A DNA stretch of 64,000 nt from an uncultured Stomatobaculum sp. GTDB lineage: Bacteria > Bacillota > Clostridia > Lachnospirales > Lachnospiraceae. This document shows, one piece after another, positions 8,986 to 16,914 of the stretch. The first letter of the stretch is position 1. Each line of letters starts with the position of its first letter. Made by a program: the position numbers and the translations under genes. The notes beneath the pieces were generated by a model, which was not told where the DNA came from, made no database searches, and saw only the letters and a list, made by a program, of their open reading frames with translations. The stretch spans positions 38,327 through 102,326 of the forward strand of contig NZ_CALEYG010000003.1 of the NCBI RefSeq assembly GCF_937924975.1. Direction: 5' to 3'.

Positions 8986-10794
8986 TTATTCCTGTTCCCC
9001 CTGATTCAGATACCGCCATAGTGTTGTCCGGCTGATGCCGAGTTCTCTGGCTGCCGCGGCGCGGTTGCCGCCGTGGGAGGCCACGGTTTCCTGGATAATT
9101 TCCAGGATGCGCTGGTCGAGTGTTTTCGGCGCGGACGGTTGCATGGCTTGCTTGTCCACCGGTTCCGCCGTGCGAAGCAGGCGCTCGCGCTGCAAAAGGT
9201 CCAGGACAGTGCTGCTCCGGATATAGGCACTGTCGGAGAGCGCGGCGAGAGAGCGGAGCAGGTTCTTGAACTGTGTGTAGTTATTCGGCCAGGAATAGCT
9301 GCGGAGCAGCTCCAGCGCGCGCGGTTCGAAGGCGGAAATCTGTTTGCCGAGCTCTAGATTCAGGTTGTTCAGGTAGAGACTTGCAAGCGAGGGAATTTCA
9401 TCGGCGCGATTTCGGAGCGAGGGGAGTCTCAGGCTCATGCAGCCGAGCCGCTCGCTGAAGAGCCGCGTCATCTCGCTGACCGGCGCATCGTCCGCGACGG
9501 CGGCCGAAAAAAGCAGGCGCACCCGGCGCGCAAGGCCGGTGTCCTTGATGGCGGAGAGCAATGCGCGCCCCTGCGCTTCCGGAATCTGCTCGAGGTTCTG
9601 GAAATAGACTGTGTTGCCGCTGTCGCAGAGCGGCGAGTTGTAGTGATCGAGGAGGAAATCCCAGCTCTTATCCGAAGCTTCGGCGCAGTCCACGACGACG
9701 AGCGGATTGTTGACGAGCAGACTGTGCAGATAGAGAAAGCGCGCAATCTGTTCTTTGCCCGTGCCGCTCTCACCGAGGATCAGCAGAGGCTGTTGCAGGC
9801 GTGCCAAAGCCTTGATTTCCGTGCCGAGCGATCCCATGGCACCGCTTAAGCTGTAAAAACTGTTGGAGAACAAAAATTCACACTCCCCCTTGCCGAAGGT
9901 TCGTATGCCGGTGTTACGCCGGTGCAGCGGAATGCGGGAGGGCATACAGTAGAAGAGAGTGCGCTCCGCGCGGTCCAGAAACACCTGTTTTGCGGTGATA
10001 TGGAAGAACTCTCCCCGGTCGCTGTGATAAAAACGGAGCGTGCCGTTCCGCGGCACTTCACGCTGTACCGTGCGCAGTTTTTGCAGGAGCGCATCGGGAA
10101 ATTCCGCGAGGCTGCTGTAGAAAAGAGTGCCGTCATCGGAGAGCACGGCGACAAGGGCGCCCTGCCCTTCGGTTACGCTCTTTAAGAGCGTATTCTCTCT
10201 GCGAAGGCGCACAAACCAGGCACTCAAGGTGAGCGCCTGATCAATCGCTGTGTGAATGCTCTCGGTTCCCGAGGTAATCAGGAAAGCATCCAGACCGAGC
10301 TGTCTTGCGGTGGTGTGCGCTATCATATCGCAGACCACCATGTGGTAGCCGTCCTGCTGTAGCTTTTTGAGGGCGGCAGGCACTTCATCGGCGCTGGCAA
10401 TCGTGAAGATATCGAGCTCCAGTCCGAGGAGTGCGGAGAGCGTGTGTGCGGGCTCGGTGATGCTCTGGAAACCGACAATCGCATAGCGCTTGGTGTAATT
10501 TTCCGCGAGTTTGATGGTGCGGAGTATGTCATAGATGGAAATCGGAATCTCCACGACCGGAAGCGAGGTCTTGTTTCGGAGCAGCTTCGCCGTGCCGCCG
10601 CGGGAGATGATACAGTCATAGATACTGATGTCAGTGGCCTCTAAGATTGCGAGTGCCGCATCGAGGTCGGCGGTGAAAATGTCGAAGTCGGCCTGCGGAT
10701 AGGCCTCTGTGGCGTGTTGCAGTGCCGTATTCATTCCTTCATAAGGCGCAATCGCAAGGATGCGGATATGTGGCTGTTTGTTGTTTGCTGTCAT
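8986..10794 (-). CDS. PrpR_N-domain transcriptional regulator with degenerate AAA+ domain and Fis-type HTH
   Basis: The start chosen is ATG 10794 behind AGGAGGAGGTG, giving 602 residues; the frame is open further upstream but has no such site there. Residues 7-190 fit the PrpR_N sensor domain, 212-290 look PAS-like, 320-530 are AAA+ and 575-602 a Fis-type HTH (GISRTTLWRYL). Walker A GESGTGKE (341-348) is intact. The expected GAFTGA loop, which contacts sigma-54, is absent, and the Walker B position reads TVYFQN without acidic residues. It therefore probably acts on sigma-A promoters without ATP hydrolysis. It is divergent from the sugar-acid operon and likely controls it. Confidence 0.85.
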   Translation of the reverse strand: MTANNKQPHIRILAIAPYEGMNTALQHATEAYPQADFDIFTADLDAALAILEATDISIYDCIISRGGTAKLLRNKTSLPVVEIPISIYDILRTIKLAENYTKRYAIVGFQSITEPAHTLSALLGLELDIFTIASADEVPAALKKLQQDGYHMVVCDMIAHTTARQLGLDAFLITSGTESIHTAIDQALTLSAWFVRLRRENTLLKSVTEGQGALVAVLSDDGTLFYSSLAEFPDALLQKLRTVQREVPRNGTLRFYHSDRGEFFHITAKQVFLDRAERTLFYCMPSRIPLHRRNTGIRTFGKGECEFLFSNSFYSLSGAMGSLGTEIKALARLQQPLLILGESGTGKEQIARFLYLHSLLVNNPLVVVDCAEASDKSWDFLLDHYNSPLCDSGNTVYFQNLEQIPEAQGRALLSAIKDTGLARRVRLLFSAAVADDAPVSEMTRLFSERLGCMSLRLPSLRNRADEIPSLASLYLNNLNLELGKQISAFEPRALELLRSYSWPNNYTQFKNLLRSLAALSDSAYIRSSTVLDLLQRERLLRTAEPVDKQAMQPSAPKTLDQRILEIIQETVASHGGNRAAAARELGISRTTLWRYLNQGEQE

Positions 10795-10853
10795 GAAGAC
10801 ACCTCCTCCTAGTTTCAGTATACCAGCTTTGCCGAAAAGAAAAAGAGGATTGC

Positions 10854-10918
10854 GTTTCAAATAGGAACCCAAAATTGACTCGACCGGATTCAAAAGGGAC
10901 ACTGTGTCAAATTGAAAC
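10854..10918 (+). promoter_or_regulatory. Three copies of a 15-bp putative operator
   Basis: The copies are GTTTCAAATAGGAAC (10854-10868), GATTCAAAAGGGACA (10887-10901) and GTGTCAAATTGAAAC (10904-10918). They lie between the divergent regulator and kinase genes. Two related sites lie before the permease gene at 16763-16826. The distal and proximal sites are centred 100 and 50 bases before the -10 box at 10961. The divergent PrpR_N-type regulator is the natural candidate to bind them; that link is inference. Confidence 0.65.
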
Positions 10919-10960
10919 ACTTTTTCTGCATTTTTGCGTGCATTCTCTGCGGCAATTTAG

Positions 10961-10966
10961 CATAAT
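10961..10966 (+). promoter_or_regulatory. Probable -10 box of the sugar-acid operon
   Basis: CATAAT with no good -35 box 16-18 bases upstream, as expected of an activator-dependent promoter. It lies 42 bases before the kinase start codon. Confidence 0.45.
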
Positions 10967-11007
10967 GAAACCATACCTTGGCAATAACCGGAGAAAGAGG
11001 AGGAGAC

Positions 11008-12282
11008 ATGCTTCGCTTGCTGATTCTTGCGGATGATTTTACCGGTGCGCTGGACACCGGGGTGCGCTTTGCTGCGCGCGGCATTCCGACCCAGGTTCTG
11101 ACCGCTAAGGCGCATCATTTTACAGAAGAAGACGCAGAGGTGCTCGTAATCGACACGGAAACCAGACATCTCAGTCCGACAGAGGCGGGCAAGATTGTGC
11201 GTGCTCTGACGGAGAGTGCGATACATGCCGGTGTCTCCTGCGTCTATAAAAAGACAGATTCCGCGCTCCGCGGCAATGTCGGTGCGGAACTGGAAGCCGC
11301 GCTCTCGGGGAGCGGCGAGTCTGTGCTTCCCTTTCTCCCGGCATTTCCGGAACTCGGCCGGACAACGGTCGGAGGTCGCCATTATATCAACGGAATACCA
11401 GTCGATGAGAGCCCTTTCGGCAAGGATCCGTTTGAACCGGTGCGGACGGCGGAAGTTACGGCTCTGCTCGGACTGCAGAGCAAGCTCCCGGCAGAGAGTT
11501 TTCCGCCGCTTGCGGCGGATGGTACCGTGCCGTCGAGGGGCGGCGGTATTCTGATTTTTGATGCGGCAAGCGAAGAAGAGTTGTTTGCAAGCGGCAGAGC
11601 ACTGTTTCGAAAAACCGTACCGCGGGTGCTTGCCGGTTGCGCCGGGTTTGCGGCCTACTTGCCGGACTTACTGGGACTCGGCGCGCGCGGTGAGAGCAGT
11701 TTACCGGCGCTCTCCCCGAGGCTACTGGTTCTCTGCGGGAGTGTGAATCCGATTACACGCCGTCAGCTCTCCGTTGCGGCGGATGCGGGCTTTCGGCATG
11801 TGCATCTCACGCCGCAGGAGAAAGTATTGCCGGACTTTTTTGCGACGGCGGCGGGAGGTGTAGCACTTCAAGCACTGCGGGAACAGCTGAGAGAGCATCC
11901 GTATCTCATCATTGACAGCAATGATGCGGGTGAAAATACGGAGACAAAAAACTATGCGGAGAACCTGGGACTTTCTCTCGATGAGCTGCGCTGTCGTATT
12001 GCAAATGCGCTTGGCACAGTGCTCGCAGGGCTCATCGAAGAGCCCGCACTCGGCACTTTGTTGCTGACCGGCGGCGATACACTCCTACAGTGTATGAATG
12101 CACTTGGTGTTCGGAAGGTGGAACCGGTCGGCGAGTTGGAGAGCGGGATTGTGCTCTGCCGCTTTTCCTATCGCGGAAAAGAGCATGCCGTGATTACCAA
12201 GTCGGGCGGATTCGGGGAAGAAGATTTGTTGCCGCGCCTTGCGCGCTTTTTGGAGAAGAAGACAGAAGGAGAGAAGAAATGA
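11008..12282 (+). CDS. Four-carbon acid sugar kinase family protein (DUF1537)
   Basis: ATG 11008 follows AGAGGAGGAGAC, giving 424 residues. Family features are the N-terminal ADDFTGALDTGV, KKTDSALRGN (substrate loop) and the C-terminal nucleotide-binding LLTGGDTLLQ and VTKSGGFGEEDLL. Characterised members (OtnK, DtnK, DenK) phosphorylate 3-oxotetronate, D-threonate or D-erythronate at O4. The PdxA-like dehydrogenase in the same operon favours D-threonate or D-erythronate chemistry, but the sequence alone does not fix the substrate. It is the first gene of the operon and shares an ATGA overlap with the next gene. Confidence 0.9.
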   Translation: MLRLLILADDFTGALDTGVRFAARGIPTQVLTAKAHHFTEEDAEVLVIDTETRHLSPTEAGKIVRALTESAIHAGVSCVYKKTDSALRGNVGAELEAALSGSGESVLPFLPAFPELGRTTVGGRHYINGIPVDESPFGKDPFEPVRTAEVTALLGLQSKLPAESFPPLAADGTVPSRGGGILIFDAASEEELFASGRALFRKTVPRVLAGCAGFAAYLPDLLGLGARGESSLPALSPRLLVLCGSVNPITRRQLSVAADAGFRHVHLTPQEKVLPDFFATAAGGVALQALREQLREHPYLIIDSNDAGENTETKNYAENLGLSLDELRCRIANALGTVLAGLIEEPALGTLLLTGGDTLLQCMNALGVRKVEPVGELESGIVLCRFSYRGKEHAVITKSGGFGEEDLLPRLARFLEKKTEGEKK

Positions 12283-13442
12283 GCAAATTTCCGAAATTAC
12301 CGGGACTTTCGTTTGACGGCACGGTCTATGAAGATGAAGAGATGGGCGTACTGGAAGCCCTGTTGCCGACCGGCGGTTTTCCGACGGCACACGCACCGGC
12401 GATGGTAGAGTTGCCGAACGGCGATCTTCTCGCCTGCTGGTTTGCGGGCACCTATGAGGGCAGTGCGGACATCCACATTGTTTGTTCGGCGCTCAGAAAC
12501 GGTGAGACCAAGTGGTCGGCTGTCACCGACCTCTCCCGCGACCCGAAAAAGAGCGAGCAGAATCCCTCGCTCTTTCTGGGACCGGACGGCGCTGTCTGGG
12601 CCATGTACACCGCGCAGGACGACAGAGAGAGCGGCAAGGACAATATGCAGTTTACGGCGGAAGTGCGTTGCCAGAAGAGCTTTGACGGCGGAAGAAGCTG
12701 GGGCGAGTATGAGACCGTATTTCCGGAGCCCGGAACCTTTTGCCGCCAGCCGATTCAGATTCTCTCGAACGGACGCTGGATTTTCTCCAACTGGCTCTGC
12801 ACGGATTCGCCGGACGGACTCGCAGGCGATCCGACGGGATTTCGCATCTCGGATGACCAAGGAAAAAGTTGGAAGCTCGTGATGATGCCGAAGAGCAACG
12901 GCCATGTTCACGCCAATGTAATTGAACTCGAGCTGGGACATCTGGTCGCTTTTATGCGGCACCGCGAGGCAAAGCGCATTCACCGGAGCGAATCCTTTGA
13001 CTGGGGAGAGAGCTGGTCGGAGCCGGTTCCCACGCCGCTGCCGAACAACAATTCCGGTATCAGCGCGGTGAAACTGAAGAGCGGTCGCATTGCAATCGCC
13101 TATAATCCGACCTCCGCGCCGGAGAGTCAGTCCGGCAAAGCGGCCTGGCCGGGACTGCGCTGCCCGGTTGCGGTGGCGCTCTCCGAGGACGGCGGCAAGA
13201 CCTTCCCGCTGATTCGCTGGATGGAGCGGGGCGAGGGTTTTATCGGTGACGAAAACCGCACGAATAACCGCCAGTACGAGTATCCCTACCTCATGCAGAG
13301 TAGTGACGGTATGCTGCACTTAGCCTATGCCGCGAGAACCCGCGAGGGCATCAAGTATCTTCGCTTCCGCGAAGAAGATGTCGCAGGTGAAAAGCGCGAG
13401 ACCATGGGACTTTATAACCCGACGGCGGCACAGAGCCGCTGA
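12279..13442 (+). CDS. Cytosolic BNR/Asp-box (sialidase-fold) protein
   Basis: The gene starts at the ATGA overlap with the kinase and encodes 387 residues; an upstream open stretch in this frame lies within the kinase gene and is not used. Four Asp-box turns are visible: SFDGGRSWG, SDDQGKSWK, SFDWGESWSE and SEDGGKTF. They mark a six-bladed propeller of the sialidase superfamily (BNR_2 type). There is no signal peptide or membrane segment, so it should act inside the cell and is unlikely to be a classical secreted sialidase. Its place among sugar-acid enzymes suggests a hydrolase, lyase or lactonase on an imported substrate; the reaction is unknown. Confidence 0.8.
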   Translation: MSKFPKLPGLSFDGTVYEDEEMGVLEALLPTGGFPTAHAPAMVELPNGDLLACWFAGTYEGSADIHIVCSALRNGETKWSAVTDLSRDPKKSEQNPSLFLGPDGAVWAMYTAQDDRESGKDNMQFTAEVRCQKSFDGGRSWGEYETVFPEPGTFCRQPIQILSNGRWIFSNWLCTDSPDGLAGDPTGFRISDDQGKSWKLVMMPKSNGHVHANVIELELGHLVAFMRHREAKRIHRSESFDWGESWSEPVPTPLPNNNSGISAVKLKSGRIAIAYNPTSAPESQSGKAAWPGLRCPVAVALSEDGGKTFPLIRWMERGEGFIGDENRTNNRQYEYPYLMQSSDGMLHLAYAARTREGIKYLRFREEDVAGEKRETMGLYNPTAAQSR

Positions 13443-13483
13443 GTTTTGGGCGTGACAGTCATCCAATCAAAGGAGGAAACATC

Positions 13484-14650
13484 ATGTTAAAGCAGTACAG
13501 TTTGAAATTACCGCATGCTGTCTACGGCGGCGAAAATGCGATGGAGCAGATCACGGATATTCTGAAGACGAACGCTGCCAAAAAGGTTGCGATTTTCACG
13601 GATAAGGGCATAGAAAAGGCCGGCTTGTTCGCACTGCCGGAGGCGGCAGTCAAGGCTGCCGGTGTCGAGTACTATGTGTTGGACGAGCTCCCGGCAGAGC
13701 CGAGCTATGAGGCAGTGCAGAAGCTGATTGATGAATTCAAGCACTCGGGCGCGGACTTTATCGTGGCCTGCGGCGGCGGTTCCGTGATGGACGCCGCAAA
13801 GCTTGCGAGCGTACTTGTGACTGATGACTACGGCGTGAAGGAATTGCTCGACACGCCAGGCATTGCCAAGAAGTGTGTTCCGATCATCCTGATTCCGACG
13901 ACGGCCGGAACCGGCGCGGAGGTCACGCCGAATGCAATCGTCGCGGTTCCGGAGCGGGAACTTAAAGTCGGCATTGTCAATGAAAATATGATTGCGGACT
14001 ATGTGATTCTCGACGCCAGAATGATTAAGAATCTGCCGCGCCCCATTGCGGCTGCGACCGGCGTCGATGCGCTTGCACACTGCATTGAGTGCTTCACCGG
14101 CAATAAGGCGAACCCATTCAGCGATATCTATGCGCTCGAGGGTCTGGATTTGATTCTCAATAACATCGAGAAGGCCTGCGATGACCCGGAGGCGATGAAA
14201 GAGAAGAATCGGATGCAGATTGCGGCCTACTACGGCGGTCTCGCAATTACGGCCTCCGGCACCACGGCGGTGCACGCGCTGAGCTACCCGCTCGGCGGCA
14301 AGTACCACATTGCGCACGGCGTGTCGAATGCAATCCTGCTGGCACCGGTCATGCGCTTTAACAGTGTGGATCCTGAGGTGAAGAAGCGCCTTGCCCTTGC
14401 CTATGACCGCTGCTGCCACGGGGAAAAGCACTGTGAGACAGTAGAGGAGAAGTGTGCGTGGATGATACGCCGCATCGAAGAAATCGTAGAACACCTCGAT
14501 ATTCCGAAGAGCCTTAAAAGTTTCGGTGTTCCGGAAGGAGATTTAGAGGGTCTCGTGCAGGCAGGCATGCAGGTTCAGCGTCTGCTCACCAACAACAGAC
14601 GCCTTGTCACCGAGGCGGATGCGAGAGCACTTTACTTAGAGATTATGTGA
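13484..14650 (+). CDS. Iron-containing alcohol dehydrogenase
   Basis: This 388-residue member of the group III alcohol dehydrogenases has an NAD-binding half with CGGGSVMDAAK near residue 100 and the TTAGTGAEVTPNA loop. The metal site lies in DALAHCIECF, HALSYPLGGKYHIAHG and a late histidine. Such enzymes interconvert aldehydes and alcohols or hydroxy and keto acids. RBS AAAGGAGG, 41 bases after the BNR gene. In this operon it would oxidise or reduce a hydroxylated intermediate; the substrate is unknown. Confidence 0.9.
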   Translation: MLKQYSLKLPHAVYGGENAMEQITDILKTNAAKKVAIFTDKGIEKAGLFALPEAAVKAAGVEYYVLDELPAEPSYEAVQKLIDEFKHSGADFIVACGGGSVMDAAKLASVLVTDDYGVKELLDTPGIAKKCVPIILIPTTAGTGAEVTPNAIVAVPERELKVGIVNENMIADYVILDARMIKNLPRPIAAATGVDALAHCIECFTGNKANPFSDIYALEGLDLILNNIEKACDDPEAMKEKNRMQIAAYYGGLAITASGTTAVHALSYPLGGKYHIAHGVSNAILLAPVMRFNSVDPEVKKRLALAYDRCCHGEKHCETVEEKCAWMIRRIEEIVEHLDIPKSLKSFGVPEGDLEGLVQAGMQVQRLLTNNRRLVTEADARALYLEIM

Positions 14651-14682
14651 GAAGCCGAGAGCAGAGAGAAGGAGGAGACAGC

Positions 14683-15597
14683 ATGAAGACCAGTGAGATC
14701 AGAGGAATTATCCCCCCGGTTATTACCCCGATGAATAACGATGCAGAGCAGAGCGTCAACTATGCGGAACTGAGAAACCAGGTGAACCGCCTCTTGGCGG
14801 GTGGCGTGCACGGTATTTTTCCGGCGGGCACAAACGGCGAGGCCTATGCGCTCTCGCTTGCGGAGCGCGAAGAGATTTTTGCGGCCGTCATCGACGAAGT
14901 GCACGGCAGAGTGCCGGTCTATGCGGGCACGGGCTGCATCACGACCGCGGATACGATACGCCTCAGCAAGCGCGCCGAAGAACTCGGTGCGGACGCGCTT
15001 TCGATTGTGACCCCGAGCTTTGCGCTCGCATCCCAGAAGGAACTCTACGACCACTATGCGGCGGTCGCAAAAGAGGTGCATATCCCGATTATTCTCTACA
15101 ACATTCCGGCGCGGACCGGCAATAAACTTCTGCCGGAAACGGTACAGGCTCTTTGCCGCGATATCGATGTGATTGTCGGCGCCAAAGATTCGAGCGGCGA
15201 TCTCGAGAACCTGAAGGCATATATACGCCTCACCAAGGAACTTTCCAAGGAAGTTGCGATTCTCGCGGGCAATGACGGCGCGATTCTCAGCTGCCTCAAG
15301 GAAGGCGGCGCAGGCGGCATTGCGGGGCGCGCAAATATCTGGCCGAAGACACTTGCGAGTATCTACGACAAGTGGCTTGCAGGTGATGCTAGGGGGGCGG
15401 AGGAGGCGCAGGAAGCAATTTCCGAGCTGCAGAGCATCTTCCGCTACGGTAACCCGAATACGATTATCAAGACGGCAGTCGAGCTTCTCGGCTATCCGGT
15501 CGGGAAATGCCGCGCGCCGTTCTCCTATGTACCGGAAGAGGGCATTGAGGCGCTTCGGGAACTTCTGGATCGAAACAAGGCGCGCGGGCTCGCCTGA
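14683..15597 (+). CDS. DapA/NanA-family class I aldolase
   Basis: The ATG at 14683 behind AAGGAGGAG gives 304 residues. The TIM-barrel family has the Schiff-base lysine in GAKDSSGD (Lys168) and the tyrosine in YNIPARTG (Tyr139). The GTTGE loop reads GTNGE (49-53): the second Thr of dihydrodipicolinate synthase is Asn, so lysine synthesis is less likely than aldol cleavage of a 2-keto-3-deoxy acid or related sugar acid. The operon context supports catabolism. The exact substrate cannot be read from sequence. The next gene starts 9 bases downstream. Confidence 0.85.
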   Translation: MKTSEIRGIIPPVITPMNNDAEQSVNYAELRNQVNRLLAGGVHGIFPAGTNGEAYALSLAEREEIFAAVIDEVHGRVPVYAGTGCITTADTIRLSKRAEELGADALSIVTPSFALASQKELYDHYAAVAKEVHIPIILYNIPARTGNKLLPETVQALCRDIDVIVGAKDSSGDLENLKAYIRLTKELSKEVAILAGNDGAILSCLKEGGAGGIAGRANIWPKTLASIYDKWLAGDARGAEEAQEAISELQSIFRYGNPNTIIKTAVELLGYPVGKCRAPFSYVPEEGIEALRELLDRNKARGLA

Positions 15598-15606
15598 GGA
15601 GTCAGT

Positions 15607-16695
15607 ATGGAAAACAGACCGATTGTCGGTATTACAATGGGTGATCCGGCCGGGACCGGACCGGAAATCAGTATTAAGGCGCTCGCAGACCCCGCACAAT
15701 ACGAGTTCTGCCGCCCGCTTATCATCGGCGACGCCGATATCATGGAGCAGGCGAAGGGCTTTGTGGGGCATCCGGAAATTAAGATTCACCGCTGTGAAAA
15801 GGTTGCGGATGCACTTTTTCAGCCGGGAACCGTGGACGTGCTGCATCTGCCGCTCATTGCGGATGTGAAGCGATTTGAGCTTGCCAAGGTAAGCGCCGAG
15901 GGCGGCAATGCCGCGTTTCAGTGTGTAAAAAAGGTCATTGCGCTTGCGATGGCCGGTGAGGTGGATGCAACCTGCACGAATGCGCTGAACAAAGAGGCTA
16001 TGAATATGGCGCTTGCACAGGATAAGGGCGCGCGCTCGGACGGTTACACGCATTTTGACGGTCACACGGAGATTTATGCGACCTACACCGGAACCAAGAA
16101 ATACACGATGATGCTTGCCCACCACGATTTCCGTGTGGTGCATGTCTCGACGCATGTCTCGCTCCGCGAAGCCTGCGAGCGTGTAAAAAAAGCGCGCGTG
16201 CTCGAGGTCATTGAGATTGCAAACCGGGCCTGCAAAGACATGGGCATCGAGCATCCGCGCATTGCGGTTGCCGGGCTCAATCCGCACTGCGGCGAGAACG
16301 GTCTTTTCGGACGGGAGGAAATCGAGGAGATTACCCCCGCAATCGAGGCGGCAAAGGCCGAGGGCATTACCGGTGTCACAGGACCCTGCCCGCCGGACAG
16401 CGTGTTCTCGCAGGCACTCGGGGGCTGGTATGACATTGTGGTCTGTATGTACCACGACCAGGGCCATATTCCGTTAAAGACGGTCGGCTTTGTCTACGAC
16501 CGTGAAAAAAAGGACTGGAAGGCTGTGGAGGGCGTCAATGTGACGCTTGGCTTACCCATTGTCCGCGCGAGTGTGGATCACGGCACCGATTTTTACCATG
16601 CCGGCAAGGGCAACGGCAACGAGAAGAGCCTGATCAATGCGATGAAGTATGCGACGCGCATGGCGCTTGGCAGAGCAAAACAGAGAAATAACTGA
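15607..16695 (+). CDS. PdxA-family 4-phospho-sugar-acid dehydrogenase
   Basis: The 362 residues begin with the PdxA signature GITMGDPAGTGPEI. Metal-ligand histidines appear in the HFDGHTEIYA region, HVSTHVSL and MYHDQGHIPLK. PdxA oxidatively decarboxylates 4-phosphohydroxy-threonine in vitamin B6 synthesis, while PdxA2 paralogs paired with DUF1537 kinases act on 4-phospho-D-threonate or -erythronate to give dihydroxyacetone phosphate. The kinase in the same operon favours the PdxA2 role. It is longer than typical PdxA (about 330). RBS GAGGAG; a terminator-like hairpin follows. Confidence 0.88.
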   Translation: MENRPIVGITMGDPAGTGPEISIKALADPAQYEFCRPLIIGDADIMEQAKGFVGHPEIKIHRCEKVADALFQPGTVDVLHLPLIADVKRFELAKVSAEGGNAAFQCVKKVIALAMAGEVDATCTNALNKEAMNMALAQDKGARSDGYTHFDGHTEIYATYTGTKKYTMMLAHHDFRVVHVSTHVSLREACERVKKARVLEVIEIANRACKDMGIEHPRIAVAGLNPHCGENGLFGREEIEEITPAIEAAKAEGITGVTGPCPPDSVFSQALGGWYDIVVCMYHDQGHIPLKTVGFVYDREKKDWKAVEGVNVTLGLPIVRASVDHGTDFYHAGKGNGNEKSLINAMKYATRMALGRAKQRNN

Positions 16696-16710
16696 GTGCG
16701 TTGTGCGACA

Positions 16711-16752
16711 GAAGAGAGCTGTTCCAAACAAGGACAGCTTTCTCTTTTTCTT
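16711..16752 (+). terminator. Probable terminator after the PdxA-like gene
   Basis: AGAGAGCTGTTCC and GGACAGCTTTCTCT pair with two small bulges, then TTTTCTTT. It separates the five-gene operon from the permease unit, which has its own promoter. Confidence 0.6.
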
Positions 16753-16762
16753 TCAGGTATAT

Positions 16763-16826
16763 GTTTCAAATTAGAACTATATTTTTAATTGTGAAAAAGA
16801 AAATAAGAAATGATTCAAAAGAGAAC
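16763..16826 (+). promoter_or_regulatory. Two copies of the 15-bp putative operator
   Basis: GTTTCAAATTAGAAC (16763-16777) and GATTCAAAAGAGAAC (16812-16826) match the sites at 10854-10918 in 12-13 of 15 positions. Their centres lie 100 and 51 bases before the -10 box at 16870, the same geometry as at the kinase promoter. Confidence 0.65.
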
Positions 16827-16869
16827 GAAGATGAGAAACAGTGCAGTGGGAGAGTCAGCGGTATATCGG

Positions 16870-16875
16870 TATACT
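16870..16875 (+). promoter_or_regulatory. Probable -10 box of the permease gene
   Basis: TATACT with only TGGGAG at the -35 position 17 bases upstream, consistent with a promoter that needs an activator. The permease start codon is 40 bases downstream. Confidence 0.45.
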
Positions 16876-16914
16876 TGAGACAAATGAACGAAAAGTTTGA
16901 AGGAGGATTTCGGT

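Noticed and set aside
10795..10920. 42-residue N-terminal extension of the PrpR_N regulator
   Set aside because: It would cover the operator sites, and ATG 10794 has a near-perfect AGGAGG site.
12090..12278. Longer form of the BNR protein starting inside the kinase gene
   Set aside because: The extra 63 codons lie wholly in the kinase frame overlap and have no family similarity; the ATGA overlap start is the normal operon arrangement.
14683..15597. Annotation of the aldolase as dihydrodipicolinate synthase (dapA)
   Set aside because: The second Thr of the GTTGE loop is Asn and the gene lies in a catabolic operon, so a lysine-synthesis role is not supported.
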